Source of the DNA: Bdellovibrio sp. SKB1291214
Lineage (GTDB): Bacteria; Bdellovibrionota; Bdellovibrionia; Bdellovibrionales; Bdellovibrionaceae
DNA length: 64,000 nucleotides
Assembly (NCBI RefSeq): GCF_002209355.2
Contig: NZ_CP106855.1
Coordinates: 2,356,001-2,420,000, forward strand
Direction of reading: 5' to 3'
Positions within the stretch are counted from its first letter, which is position 1. Every line of letters starts with the position of its first letter. Below are positions 1-8,184 of the stretch, in pieces. Under the pieces are notes generated by a model. It had not been told where the DNA came from. It ran no database searches and saw nothing but the letters and a program-made list of their open reading frames with translations. Made by a program: the position numbers and the translations under genes.

Positions 1-53
1 TACATTTAAATGGAGTGGTCGAAAATCTTCGTGTGGTGATTAAAGGAGCCTAA
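1..53 (+). CDS. 3' end of an unidentified CDS (partial)
   Basis: Frame 3 is open from the window edge and ends in TAA at 51-53, giving a C-terminus that reads HLNGVVENLRVVIKGA. The alternating hydrophobic pattern looks like a protein end, but 17 codons are too few to name a family. Its stop codon would overlap the stop of the convergent RluA-like gene by 4 nt, a junction seen twice more in this window. Another frame is also open to position 43, so this is only a likely call. Confidence 0.35.
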   Translation, partial: HLNGVVENLRVVIKGA

Positions 54-898
54 ATTTTGAAATGATGATGATCGCCGGTGAGGGGATTTAAGAACTCTAA
101 TTCGCAGGCGGTCAGTTCAATTCGCTCGTCATCCCATCTTTTTTTTGCACCATAGGTATGATCGCCGATGATCGGGGATTTTTCGAACCCAAGTTGAGCG
201 CGAATTTGATGCGTTCTGCCTGTGTGCAAATGAATCTTTAATTCCATATGTTCTTGATGGGGAATCACTTCCAAAATCTCAAGCACGCATTCTTGCCATT
301 TGTCCCGGGGTTCGTGACTGACGACTTTCGGCGCACGTGGGGAGGGCTCCATATAATGTTTCAGAGTTTTCGCCGTGGGCGCGGGGCCTTCAATCAAGGC
401 GCGATAGATTTTTTTGATCTCCCGAGCGATCAGTAATTTATTGAACGCTGTTTGGAAGTCCACCGTTTTTGCATAAATAATTAAACCATTCGTCGGAACA
501 TCCAGACGATGAGTGACATACAATTTTTCTTGAAGAGCTTCTTCCATGTAAGATTGCAAATTTTCGCGGATGTTATCAACACTTCCATGAACGGGCATTC
601 CAGAGACTTTGTTCACGACCACGAAGTGCTCATTCTGAAAAATAATACGCTTTGTGAAGTCGACATTACCTTTTGGGAATCTGCGGGGTTTTGTATGGAC
701 TCGTAAATAGTCTCCAGATGAAACCAAAACGTTTTCGAGAATGCGACTATGGTTTAGATAGATGGCACCCAGGTGTAACAAATAGTCCACTTCTTCCGAA
801 GAGACTTGTAGAATGCTTAATAAAACATCACGCACCGACCCGGATATCGGGCTGATGATGTGTTTTACTCCGTATTCAAATCCTCTTTCGCTCTGCAT
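50..898 (-). CDS. RluA-family RNA pseudouridine synthase
   Basis: Isomerises specific uridines in rRNA or tRNA to pseudouridine; acts in the cytoplasm. The N-terminal ~70 residues look like an S4-type RNA-binding region. The catalytic block HRLDVPTNG lies at about residues 130-138, with D133 as the expected nucleophile (family form HRLDxxTSG, so the usual Ser is Asn here). The RTHQIR motif characteristic of RluA/RluC/RluD follows near residue 228. I chose ATG 898 because the longer frame to 970 adds 24 residues unlike the family; the protein is then 282 aa. The target base cannot be told from sequence. It converges on a partial gene at the window edge, with the stop codons overlapping. Confidence 0.88.
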   Translation of the reverse strand: MQSERGFEYGVKHIISPISGSVRDVLLSILQVSSEEVDYLLHLGAIYLNHSRILENVLVSSGDYLRVHTKPRRFPKGNVDFTKRIIFQNEHFVVVNKVSGMPVHGSVDNIRENLQSYMEEALQEKLYVTHRLDVPTNGLIIYAKTVDFQTAFNKLLIAREIKKIYRALIEGPAPTAKTLKHYMEPSPRAPKVVSHEPRDKWQECVLEILEVIPHQEHMELKIHLHTGRTHQIRAQLGFEKSPIIGDHTYGAKKRWDDERIELTACELEFLNPLTGDHHHFKI

Positions 899-995
899 AC
901 TATTCCTTATGACGGAAAGTGACCATAGCACAGCGTGACGTGGGTGTTCAAGTGCGGGAGATAACTGCATAGTAGGTTACCTAGGAGAATTGCTT

Positions 996-1670
996 TTGGA
1001 ATTTGCTAACGAGCCGATATTTCAGTGGATGTCGCAGTTTGCTTACCAGCCATACACGGTTTACTTCGCGTTGATCGGTATGATGTTGTTGTCAGCAGTT
1101 GGCTTGCCGTTGCCGGAAGAAGTGACTCTTATTAGCGTTGGGATTCTGGCGTTCATGGGTGCTCACCCAGATCATTTTCCTCCGCCGTATCCGGGTGCTC
1201 CCGTGGTCAACGTTCATACCGCTGCCATTATTGCATTCTTTGCCGTCTTCTTAAGTGATTTCCTCATTTATGGTGTGGGCAGGGTGTTTGGTCGGAAGCT
1301 TTTGTATCACCCTCGCGTTCATAAGATGTTCCCGCCGCACTTGATGAAGCGTGTGGAAGAGTGGACTCATAAATACGGTGCCTATGCATGCGGTATCTTC
1401 CGTTTCACTCCAGGTATTCGTTTCCCAGGCCACTTGGCGTGCGGGATGCTGCACTTCCCAGTTTGGAAATTCTTGCTGATCGACGGTTTAGCGGCAGCGA
1501 TCAGCGTTCCGACCCAGATTTACCTTTTGGCTCATTACGGGGAGCCGATCCTGATGAAGCTTCGCCAGTTTAAACTGGTGGTTTTCGGAGTGATTGGGTT
1601 GTTGTTAATTTACTTCCTCTTCAAAAAGATCCGCGAAAAAATGCTGCAAAAGAAAAACGCAGCTACATAA
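996..1670 (+). CDS. DedA/VTT-family membrane protein
   Basis: DedA proteins are polytopic inner-membrane proteins, several of which move phospholipids or undecaprenyl phosphate across the membrane. The roughly 224-aa protein has the family's N-terminal hydrophobic re-entrant segment with GLPLPEE, a central amphipathic stretch, and the RFTPGIRFPGHLACG block that corresponds to the conserved arginine/proline motif. A last membrane helix and a Lys-rich cytoplasmic tail close the protein. The start is a TTG: AGGAG at 983-987 sits 8 nt before TTG 996, while the upstream in-frame TTG at 990 is too close. A terminator hairpin follows directly. Confidence 0.85.
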   Translation: MEFANEPIFQWMSQFAYQPYTVYFALIGMMLLSAVGLPLPEEVTLISVGILAFMGAHPDHFPPPYPGAPVVNVHTAAIIAFFAVFLSDFLIYGVGRVFGRKLLYHPRVHKMFPPHLMKRVEEWTHKYGAYACGIFRFTPGIRFPGHLACGMLHFPVWKFLLIDGLAAAISVPTQIYLLAHYGEPILMKLRQFKLVVFGVIGLLLIYFLFKKIREKMLQKKNAAT

Positions 1671-1675
1671 AAAGC

Positions 1676-1706
1676 AAAAAGCCTGGCTCATCACCAGGCT
1701 TTTTTT
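1676..1706. terminator. Bidirectional intrinsic terminator
   Basis: AAAAAGCCTGG pairs with CCAGGCTTTTT across a 7-nt loop. T-runs lie on both sides, so the hairpin can serve the dedA-like gene on plus and the convergent unknown gene on minus. Confidence 0.85.
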
Positions 1707-1739
1707 ATTGGATCTTTTTTAGCGATTTTCGCAAGCGGC

Positions 1740-2798
1740 CTATGCCGCTTTTACCCCGTGAACCAACTCTTCAGAAACTTCGCACGACAAGTGCAAAGCG
1801 ACTGGTTTGTTGTGGCTCTTAGGCTCGATGTCTTTCCAAAAGATTTTTTCATAACCGTTTTGAAGGGCGAAAATTTCTTCGCGGATTTTAAATAACAAAC
1901 CAGCAGGGGACCCTAACAACCAATCGATTTGAACCAAATAGAAAGCTTCTTCAAGCTCCACCGGATTTAAACTTGTGATGAACGATTTCGGCAAGTTATG
2001 AACCAAATGGCAAGCATTGTGCGAGTATTTTTGGAATGCTTTTTCCATTGGCGACGCGAACAACTTTTCAACGCGTGAATCTGGTGTGCCCCGGCCAGTG
2101 AAAGGTTCCGAGAAACGTTTGAAGTTCCAGTAAAGCAAAGCATCGTTCACCACGTATTCAACACGCGGTAGGTAATCAGTTACAGCGTCTACTTTAACGG
2201 CTTCGTGAGAGGCGTCTTGAACGTGAGCATTGTGATCGATCGCGACCAAACTGCGAAGGTTATAGAGGAACGAATACAATGTATGAAGTTTATCCATGAA
2301 GGGCTTAGAAAAATTCAATCCAAAGTTGTAAAGCAAAGGAGACTCGGTCTTGTTTTCAAACCAAGAGAAAGTTTCAAGCAAAGGTCCTAATGCTGTCAGA
2401 TCAATACCAGACGGAGTGATCGCCATTTCGAATGTTTCGTTAAAATGCTCTTCAAAAAGAGTGCAGATTTTAGGATCAGTCACCGCAATGAGGGATTGAA
2501 GAGAACGAACACGTTGTTGAGAACGCTCGTAAATCTCGACGTGGGGATCCAACGTTTTCCAAGCTTCCATCGCGAATGGATAGTTCATGTTCTTTGTTGC
2601 CAAAGGCGACTTGATATAAGAGTTCAGTTTGACAAGTGACAAACCCACCAGGGCATCACTCATGTATTTGAATGGCGCATGGGGTTTGAATTTTTGAAAA
2701 GAGTTTTCATCACTCCAAAATTGAACCTTCTGGGGCTTCATTGTCGCGCCCTTCGCCATAGAGACATCAAATCCTAAACGTAGACCCTTGTGCTTCAT
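1740..2798 (-). CDS. Hypothetical protein, 352 aa
   Basis: I do not recognise a family. The start is ATG 2798, with GGAG five nt upstream; the longer frame uses GTG 2804 and is less likely. The protein has no signal peptide or membrane segment and reads as a soluble, mostly helical cytoplasmic protein rich in aromatic residues. It has no cluster of conserved Asp/His/Cys that would suggest an enzyme. It is transcribed alone, divergent from the TatD-like gene, with a perfect inverted repeat in the shared upstream region. Probably a lineage-specific protein. Confidence 0.75.
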   Translation of the reverse strand: MKHKGLRLGFDVSMAKGATMKPQKVQFWSDENSFQKFKPHAPFKYMSDALVGLSLVKLNSYIKSPLATKNMNYPFAMEAWKTLDPHVEIYERSQQRVRSLQSLIAVTDPKICTLFEEHFNETFEMAITPSGIDLTALGPLLETFSWFENKTESPLLYNFGLNFSKPFMDKLHTLYSFLYNLRSLVAIDHNAHVQDASHEAVKVDAVTDYLPRVEYVVNDALLYWNFKRFSEPFTGRGTPDSRVEKLFASPMEKAFQKYSHNACHLVHNLPKSFITSLNPVELEEAFYLVQIDWLLGSPAGLLFKIREEIFALQNGYEKIFWKDIEPKSHNKPVALHLSCEVSEELVHGVKAA

Positions 2799-2814
2799 AC
2801 ACACTCCTTCGCAA

Positions 2815-2839
2815 TCTCATTTATCGGCCCGGAATGAGA
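2815..2839. promoter_or_regulatory. Inverted repeat in a divergent promoter region
   Basis: TCTCATT (2815-2821) and AATGAGA (2833-2839) are perfect inverted halves with an 11-nt spacer. They lie 17 nt upstream of the minus-strand start at 2798 and about 90 nt before the likely TatD start. A regulator-binding site is plausible but unproven. Confidence 0.35.
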
Positions 2840-2931
2840 CTTGTTAGAGTCCTGAAATTATGCAAACCTTAAGTCGAGGAAAAGTTACCTGGTACCTTTT
2901 CCTTCACTCGGCGCAGCACTTTGGGGGGGCT

Positions 2932-3765
2932 ATGACGGCTTTTGGAAGATGGATCGATGCTCACGGGCACTTGGCGGACCCACGCTGGAATGGCAAGCAG
3001 TCTGAGATCATCGAAGCGGCTCGTGGTAAGGGCATCCATTTCTTTATGCAAGGTGGAGTGGGTCCTGAGGACTGGGAACGCCAGCGACTTTTGAAAGCGC
3101 GTTATCCTTATCACATTGGCCTTTGCTATGGTGTGCATCCTTACTGGGTGGCGGACCATTCCGATGACGAACTGGAAGAGGCTTTGAATTTACTGGCTCA
3201 GCAATTGCCCGAAGCAATGGGCTTGGGCGAAGTCGGCTTGGATTTCCGTCCCCATATTATGAAGGACTCTCGTGACCGTCAGATTACGGCCTTCGAAGAG
3301 CAATTGGAATTAAGCCACATTGGCAATCGACCGCTCGTTTTACACATCGTTCAAGCCCACCACGAAAGCTTGATGATCATGGACCTCTTTGGCCTCCCCC
3401 CACAAAAAGGGATGATTCATTCGTTTAATGGCAGTGTGAAGAAGGCCGAGGATTTCCTCAGCCGAGGTTTGTATTTATCTGTCGGCGGGCCCGTGGCACG
3501 CGAAGACAACCAAAAGCTTCACCAAGCGGTGAGGGAGATTCCGCTGGAGTACCTTTTAATCGAAAGTGACAGCCCTGATCAGGCACCACCGGCCTATAAA
3601 GATCAGCTAAATCCACCTGAATCCATTTGGGAGGTAGCAAAGACTATAGGGAAGCTAAAATCCCTTGATCCTTTGGAAATATTAGATATCACTACGGGGA
3701 ACTTTCATCGTCTTTTTGGCTCGACAGATCAGCATTTGGTCGACCCTCAGGACAGTATGCATTGA
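2932..3765 (+). CDS. TatD-family metal-dependent hydrolase
   Basis: TatD proteins are amidohydrolase-fold TIM barrels, several with 3'-5' exonuclease or DNase activity, in the cytoplasm. From ATG 2932 (277 aa) the metal-binding DAHGHL lies at residues 9-14, followed by GEVGLD, two conserved His regions (LVLHIVQAHHE and MIHSFNG) and the terminal ESDSPDQ. All metal ligands expected for the family are present. An upstream in-frame ATG at 2860 would add 24 residues that do not fit the family. It begins a plus-strand run with tcdA, 6 nt before that gene, so cotranscription is likely. Confidence 0.85.
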   Translation: MTAFGRWIDAHGHLADPRWNGKQSEIIEAARGKGIHFFMQGGVGPEDWERQRLLKARYPYHIGLCYGVHPYWVADHSDDELEEALNLLAQQLPEAMGLGEVGLDFRPHIMKDSRDRQITAFEEQLELSHIGNRPLVLHIVQAHHESLMIMDLFGLPPQKGMIHSFNGSVKKAEDFLSRGLYLSVGGPVAREDNQKLHQAVREIPLEYLLIESDSPDQAPPAYKDQLNPPESIWEVAKTIGKLKSLDPLEILDITTGNFHRLFGSTDQHLVDPQDSMH

Positions 3766-3771
3766 GGCTCC

Positions 3772-4677
3772 ATGGATACAACGATCACAGAAAATAAAAA
3801 CCCTTCTCAACCTCAACAACCGCCAGAAACGGAATACGTTCTGCATCGCCGTTTTGATCGTATGGGTCGCCTGGTGGGCGATGCCACGATGAAAAAGTTG
3901 ATGAACACACACGTCATGGTTGTCGGTATCGGTGGCGTGGGTTCGTGGGCGGCTGAATCTTTGGCGCGTTCGGGTGTTGGTCACATCACGGTGGTTGATT
4001 TCGACGAAGTTTGTATCACAAACACCAATCGTCAGTTGCACGCCGTTCAAGGCATGGTCGGTAAGAAAAAAGCCGAAGTCATGGGTGAGCGTCTGCGCAA
4101 AATCAATCCTCAAGCTAAAGTGACTGTGATCCCTGAATTTTATAACGCTGAAAATTCCGAACGCATGCTGGCGATCAAACCGGATTACTTAATCGACGCT
4201 ATCGATAATTTGACGGCAAAAGCACACCTTCTTGCGACTTGCGTGAAGGAAAATATTCACGTGATCACTTCTGCAGGTTCTGCTGCGAAAATGGATCCAC
4301 TTCGTATCCAAAAGAAAGATTTGGCAGAGACACACACCTGTCCTTTGGCGCACCAGTTGCGTAAAATTCTTCGTCAAAAATACGATTTTCCAGAAAAGAA
4401 ATTCGGCATTCCTTGCGTGTTCTCCGACGAACCCGTGATGATGCCCGAAGAGCTTACGTATGATAAGGGCATGGGCTTTAAATGCGTGTGTCCCAAAACG
4501 AATGATTTCCACGGTTGCGACAACCGCAATATGATTTATGGTTCTGCAAGTTATATCACAGGGACCTTCGGTCTGGTGATGGCTTCACACATTGTGAATG
4601 AAGTACGTGCCCAGGTCGCGCGCAGTGCTGAAGGCCCGGCAGGGACAGAAGCTGAAACAACAGAGGGAGTTCAGTAA
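3772..4677 (+). CDS. tcdA: tRNA threonylcarbamoyladenosine dehydratase (TcdA/CsdL type)
   Basis: Family members use ATP to cyclise the t6A base at tRNA position 37 into ct6A, improving decoding of ANN codons. The 301-aa protein has a ThiF/E1-like Rossmann fold: GIGGVGS near residue 53 binds ATP, VDFDEVCITNTNRQ holds the adenylation Asp and Arg, and DAIDN follows. The DxxDP-like and C-terminal GSASYITGTFGLVMAS segments fit TcdA rather than MoeB or ThiF. An internal insertion with several Cys (CVCPKTNDFHGC) is unusual and could bind metal. It ends at a TAATG junction with a small membrane-protein gene. Confidence 0.88.
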   Translation: MDTTITENKNPSQPQQPPETEYVLHRRFDRMGRLVGDATMKKLMNTHVMVVGIGGVGSWAAESLARSGVGHITVVDFDEVCITNTNRQLHAVQGMVGKKKAEVMGERLRKINPQAKVTVIPEFYNAENSERMLAIKPDYLIDAIDNLTAKAHLLATCVKENIHVITSAGSAAKMDPLRIQKKDLAETHTCPLAHQLRKILRQKYDFPEKKFGIPCVFSDEPVMMPEELTYDKGMGFKCVCPKTNDFHGCDNRNMIYGSASYITGTFGLVMASHIVNEVRAQVARSAEGPAGTEAETTEGVQ

Positions 4678-4814
4678 TGATCGTAGCGATGTGGTTTACC
4701 ATGGTTGGAATGGTGATCATTGCGGGTTTCGTGATGGTCGGTTTAACATTAAGACATTGGGCGAAACAAAAGAAGATGACCAATGGCAAAGAAGCAGCAG
4801 CGACTCAAAAATAA
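4677..4814 (+). CDS. Small single-pass membrane protein, 45 aa
   Basis: This short ORF begins in the A of the tcdA stop codon (TAATG), with a GGGAG ribosome site about 8 nt upstream. It encodes a Met-rich hydrophobic helix at residues 5-25 and then a basic, Lys/Ala-rich tail of 20 residues, so it is predicted to sit in the inner membrane. It overlaps the start of the methyltransferase gene by 32 nt in another frame, which suggests translational coupling of three genes. No family was recognised. Position, ribosome site and composition all support a real gene. Confidence 0.6.
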   Translation: MIVAMWFTMVGMVIIAGFVMVGLTLRHWAKQKKMTNGKEAAATQK

Positions 4815-5841
4815 ATTAAGCCTGGGCTATTCTTTAGCCCGCTCCGCGCACTTTACTGCGCAACAGTTTACTTTGCCTTTGCTGGAAGCATTGGTGACTA
4901 GATCCATGCAAGGTCGCCCTGCGCTAGAGCTTAAAAATATCAAAAAGTCGTACACCGAACTTTATAACCTTCTTAAAAAAGACACTGACAACATCGATAA
5001 GGGACTTTATCCCCTCGAAGTCCTGTATCCCGAAAGCTTTGCAAAGCATGCACTTCGTTTTCCCCAGATTGTGGCTGATGGAGTGCACATTTCTCGTCGC
5101 CGTCGGGGCCGGGAATCTAAGGAATTCAATCAGGAAGCTCGAGAATACTTGGCTGATCTGCCGGAGTACTATCAACGTAATTTCCATTATCAAAGTGGCG
5201 GCTATCTGACTGAAAAATCCGCTGAGCTCTACGAACATCAGGTGGAAATCCTGTTCGCAGGCGCCGCAGATGCGATGAGAAGACTGATCATCCCTCTGGC
5301 CAAAGATGTTTTCTTAAATGAGGGAGAAGGCTTAAGGTTTTTGGAAGTGGCAGCAGGTACGGGGCGCCTGACTCGGTTTATGAAACTGGCTTTCCCAAAA
5401 GCTCAAATCACCGTTCTAGATCTGAGCGAGCCTTATTTAAAACAAGCACGCAAAAGTCTGGCACAGTTTCGGGGCCTTGATTTTGTCCAGGGTGCCGCTG
5501 AAGAGTTACCATTTAAGGACAATCACTTTGATTTCGTCTATTCTTGCTTTCTTTTTCACGAGCTCCCAGCAGATGTTCGGGATGGTGCCGTTTTGGAAGG
5601 CCTGCGCGTTTTAAAACCGGGCGGTTTTTATGGATTTGTCGACTCCCTGCAAAAGGGCGAAACGGAAGACCTGAATTGGGCTCTCGAGCAATTCCCAAAG
5701 GACTTTCACGAACCATTTTACAAAAACTACCTTCTCCATCCCATGGAGGATTTGTTGCGGGATTGCGGCTTTTCAGACCTTCGAAAAGACACAGGTTTTT
5801 TCAGTAAGGCCGTTCTTGCACAAAAGCCATTCTCTGCTTGA
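4783..5841 (+). CDS. Class I SAM-dependent methyltransferase
   Basis: A 352-aa protein with two parts. Residues 1-170 are helical and do not match a domain I know. Residues ~185-300 are a class I methyltransferase fold, with motif I FLEVAAGTGR at 187-196 for SAM binding, an acidic VLDLSEPYL strand after it, and the LPFKDNHFDFVYSCF and LRVLKPGG blocks typical of ubiquinone/menaquinone-type methyltransferases. The substrate is unknown. It starts inside the 45-aa ORF, with no strong ribosome site of its own. The N-terminal domain may choose the substrate; a lipid or quinone-like target is a guess. Confidence 0.8.
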   Translation: MAKKQQRLKNKLSLGYSLARSAHFTAQQFTLPLLEALVTRSMQGRPALELKNIKKSYTELYNLLKKDTDNIDKGLYPLEVLYPESFAKHALRFPQIVADGVHISRRRRGRESKEFNQEAREYLADLPEYYQRNFHYQSGGYLTEKSAELYEHQVEILFAGAADAMRRLIIPLAKDVFLNEGEGLRFLEVAAGTGRLTRFMKLAFPKAQITVLDLSEPYLKQARKSLAQFRGLDFVQGAAEELPFKDNHFDFVYSCFLFHELPADVRDGAVLEGLRVLKPGGFYGFVDSLQKGETEDLNWALEQFPKDFHEPFYKNYLLHPMEDLLRDCGFSDLRKDTGFFSKAVLAQKPFSA

Positions 5842-5894
5842 GTTTTTGCTTAAACATGCTACTTTTGCGCCTCTTCGCATAACAGGAGCATGTA

Positions 5895-6866
5895 ATGGGA
5901 CCGATTTCTCAATTTATCGAACATCACTATCGTCATTTCAACGCCGCGGCACTTAAAGACGCAGCTGTTGGTTATAAAAAACACATCGATAATAAAGGCC
6001 AAATGCTTGTGACACTTGCTGGTGCAATGTCTACAGCTGAGTTGGGTCTTTCTTTGGCTGAAATGATCCGCCAAGGTAAAGTACATGCGATTTCTTGCAC
6101 AGGTGCGAACCTTGAAGAAGACGTGTTCAACTTAGTCGCTCACAATCACTACGAGCGTATTCCTAACTACCGTGACTTGACTCCGGCTGACGAACAAAAA
6201 CTTTTGGAACGTCACTTGAACCGCGTTACTGACACTTGCATCCCTGAAGAGGAAGCAATCCGTCGTATCGAAAACGTTGTATTGGAATACTGGCAGGAAG
6301 CTGACCAAAAAGGTGAGTCTTACTTCCCTCACGAATTCATGTACAAAATCCTTCTTTCTGGGAAACTAGAACAGTACTACCAAATCGATCCTAAAAATTC
6401 TTGGTTGTTGGCTGCTGCTGAAAAAAACCTTCCAATGGTTGTTCCAGGTTGGGAAGACTCTACTTTGGGTAACATCTTCACTGGTCACATCATCAAAGGT
6501 GACATCAAGAAATCGACGACTGTTAAAGGCGGTATCGAATACATGAAGACGTGGGCAGAGTGGTACATGTCTGCTTCTAAAAAAGCCCCAGTGGGCTTCT
6601 TCCAAATCGGTGGTGGTATCGCTGGTGACTTCCCAATTTGCGTGGTTCCAATGTTGGAACAAGACTTGGGTCACGAAGACATCCCGTTGTGGAGCTATTT
6701 CGCACAGATCTCTGACTCTACAACGTCATATGGTTCATACTCTGGCGCGATCCCGAACGAGAAAATCACTTGGGGTAAACTAGCTCCAACGACTCCTTCG
6801 TACATCGTTGAGTCGGATGCTACTATCGTAGCACCACTGATCTTCTCCTACGTTCTGGGCTTGTAA
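5895..6866 (+). CDS. Deoxyhypusine-synthase-like protein
   Basis: In eukaryotes and archaea this family moves the aminobutyl group of spermidine to a lysine of eIF5A. Bacteria lack eIF5A; bacterial homologues are thought to act on polyamines. The 323-aa protein is close to family size. It carries the Rossmann-like GAMSTAELG and ISCTGANLEEDVFN segments near the N-terminus, and the C-terminal WGKL motif with K295 in the place of the catalytic lysine, followed by ESDATIVAPLI. The retained lysine suggests an active aminobutyl transferase. It stands alone on the plus strand before a terminator. Homospermidine or spermidine synthesis is the likeliest role. Confidence 0.85.
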   Translation: MGPISQFIEHHYRHFNAAALKDAAVGYKKHIDNKGQMLVTLAGAMSTAELGLSLAEMIRQGKVHAISCTGANLEEDVFNLVAHNHYERIPNYRDLTPADEQKLLERHLNRVTDTCIPEEEAIRRIENVVLEYWQEADQKGESYFPHEFMYKILLSGKLEQYYQIDPKNSWLLAAAEKNLPMVVPGWEDSTLGNIFTGHIIKGDIKKSTTVKGGIEYMKTWAEWYMSASKKAPVGFFQIGGGIAGDFPICVVPMLEQDLGHEDIPLWSYFAQISDSTTSYGSYSGAIPNEKITWGKLAPTTPSYIVESDATIVAPLIFSYVLGL

Positions 6867-6890
6867 TTAGATTTTAGAATCTTAAAATTG

Positions 6891-6926
6891 AAAACCCCAG
6901 CTCACAAGGCTGGGGTTTTGTTTTTT
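6891..6926. terminator. Bidirectional intrinsic terminator
   Basis: AAAACCCCAGC pairs with GCTGGGGTTTT around a 7-nt loop, followed by a T-rich run. It lies between the convergent deoxyhypusine-synthase-like gene and the hemerythrin gene and can stop transcription in both directions. Confidence 0.9.
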
Positions 6927-6929
6927 GGT

Positions 6930-7466
6930 TTACAGGTGTTTGGGAGTGTTGGATTTCCTGAAGGCGTTGGTGAATCGGTTGGGCATGAGGTTTGCCACCA
7001 TCTCCCACGTTGTAGCTATAATCGTCTCATCTTTAATTTCGGGCTTCATTCTTTCAAAGGCTTCGCCCATCATAAGGGCTTCTTCTTCGGTGAAGTTTTT
7101 CTTTGCGACTTCGAACATAAGCCCTTCCTCTTCTTCGACGTGGTGCTCAAGGGCCTCTTTAAGTTTTAGAGCGGTGTCTTTCCAGTCAAGACTGGCAATG
7201 TCTTTCAGCTGAAGGATGCGAAGCAAAGATTCTGCCTCCATGTGCTCTTTATAGCCATGCATGGCGATGTCTGATGTGGGCTTGAATTCTCTCAAAGTAT
7301 TATAGAATACGGCCTCTTCAGCGCGCGAATGGGGGACGAGCTCATCACGAATCATGGTAACTAATTCACTGCGAGTCTGGTCGTCATCTTCGCTTAAATT
7401 TACCAACTGATTTAAAAGTGCTTTGACCTTGTCATGATCATTCTTTAACGCTTCGTAAATAATCAT
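6930..7466 (-). CDS. Hemerythrin HHE-domain protein
   Basis: Hemerythrin-like proteins use a four-helix bundle with a non-haem di-iron centre for oxygen, NO or iron handling. From ATG 7466, with GGAGG five nt upstream, the protein is 178 aa. Ligand candidates appear in the expected order: H11 (NDHDKV), H46 and E50 (PHSRAEEAVFY), H70/H75, and H108-H109 with E113 (HHVEEEE). The C-terminal ~50 residues form an extra helical tail. It is the last gene of a minus-strand group with two DUF1990-like genes, so a stress-related role is possible but unproven. Confidence 0.88.
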   Translation of the reverse strand: MIIYEALKNDHDKVKALLNQLVNLSEDDDQTRSELVTMIRDELVPHSRAEEAVFYNTLREFKPTSDIAMHGYKEHMEAESLLRILQLKDIASLDWKDTALKLKEALEHHVEEEEGLMFEVAKKNFTEEEALMMGEAFERMKPEIKDETIIATTWEMVANLMPNRFTNAFRKSNTPKHL

Positions 7467-7548
7467 AATTACCTCCAACTATAGACTAAGACAATCCAGG
7501 GTCTTTACAAACCGTGTGCGAAAAAACACGGACAAATCACAATTCATG

Positions 7549-8184
7549 TTAAATGTTTGGTGAATTGGCTTGTGAGGCAATTCGCTTCAGCCTTCGAATA
7601 GATGAATATGCGAAATGCTTTTGGAGGGGGCGTCCAAAAACTCGAAATCCTGTTTGATAAAATAGATTGTCGATTTTGTCGGGGGTTGAATAGGCATTGA
7701 TCGAAAAATCTATGATGCCGGTATTCAGATTTTTTGAGACCACAAAGGTGATTTCACCGACTTCGAAATGACCTTTGAGAGTGCGGTAGGAATAGCCCCA
7801 CATTTTCATTTGGGTATTATTGATGGTTTTTATTTCATCAATCACTCGAGTGACCCGGACCCCGAAGTTAAAAGTCATTCCCATAAAATGGGCAATCATA
7901 TACATGTTGCGACCTAAAAGTTCATCATGGGGATCAAAAACAGCTCGAATCAGTCGGGGATTTGGAAAATGATAGAGCTCTACTGCCAGCCTGACTCTTT
8001 CATAGGGGCCCTCGCTGACAGGGGCACCCGGCGCTTCTTTTCCGACGACGGCGTGATAGCGGTCGATCTTCCAGCCTCTTTTATCTTTTTTGGTATGATA
8101 GGTGGTGACATCATAGTTGTAGTCTAACGAGGAAATGTTTTTGATCTGATCTTTGTAATCAGTCCAACTCAGATTCTTTGCCAT
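7549..8184 (-). CDS. DUF1990-like protein, copy 1
   Basis: A 211-aa cytoplasmic protein whose C-terminal half fits the DUF1990 pattern: a GYSYRTLKGHFEVGEITFVV core, then strands ending in FSINAYSTPD, and a YQTGFRVFGRPLQKHFAYSSIRRL tail. No catalytic residues are known for the family. Its start overlaps the end of the upstream DUF1990-like gene by 16 nt, so the two are probably translated together. The shared TLKGH-E-GEI core shows the pair arose by duplication, although the sequences have since diverged strongly. Confidence 0.7.
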   Translation of the reverse strand: MAKNLSWTDYKDQIKNISSLDYNYDVTTYHTKKDKRGWKIDRYHAVVGKEAPGAPVSEGPYERVRLAVELYHFPNPRLIRAVFDPHDELLGRNMYMIAHFMGMTFNFGVRVTRVIDEIKTINNTQMKMWGYSYRTLKGHFEVGEITFVVSKNLNTGIIDFSINAYSTPDKIDNLFYQTGFRVFGRPLQKHFAYSSIRRLKRIASQANSPNI

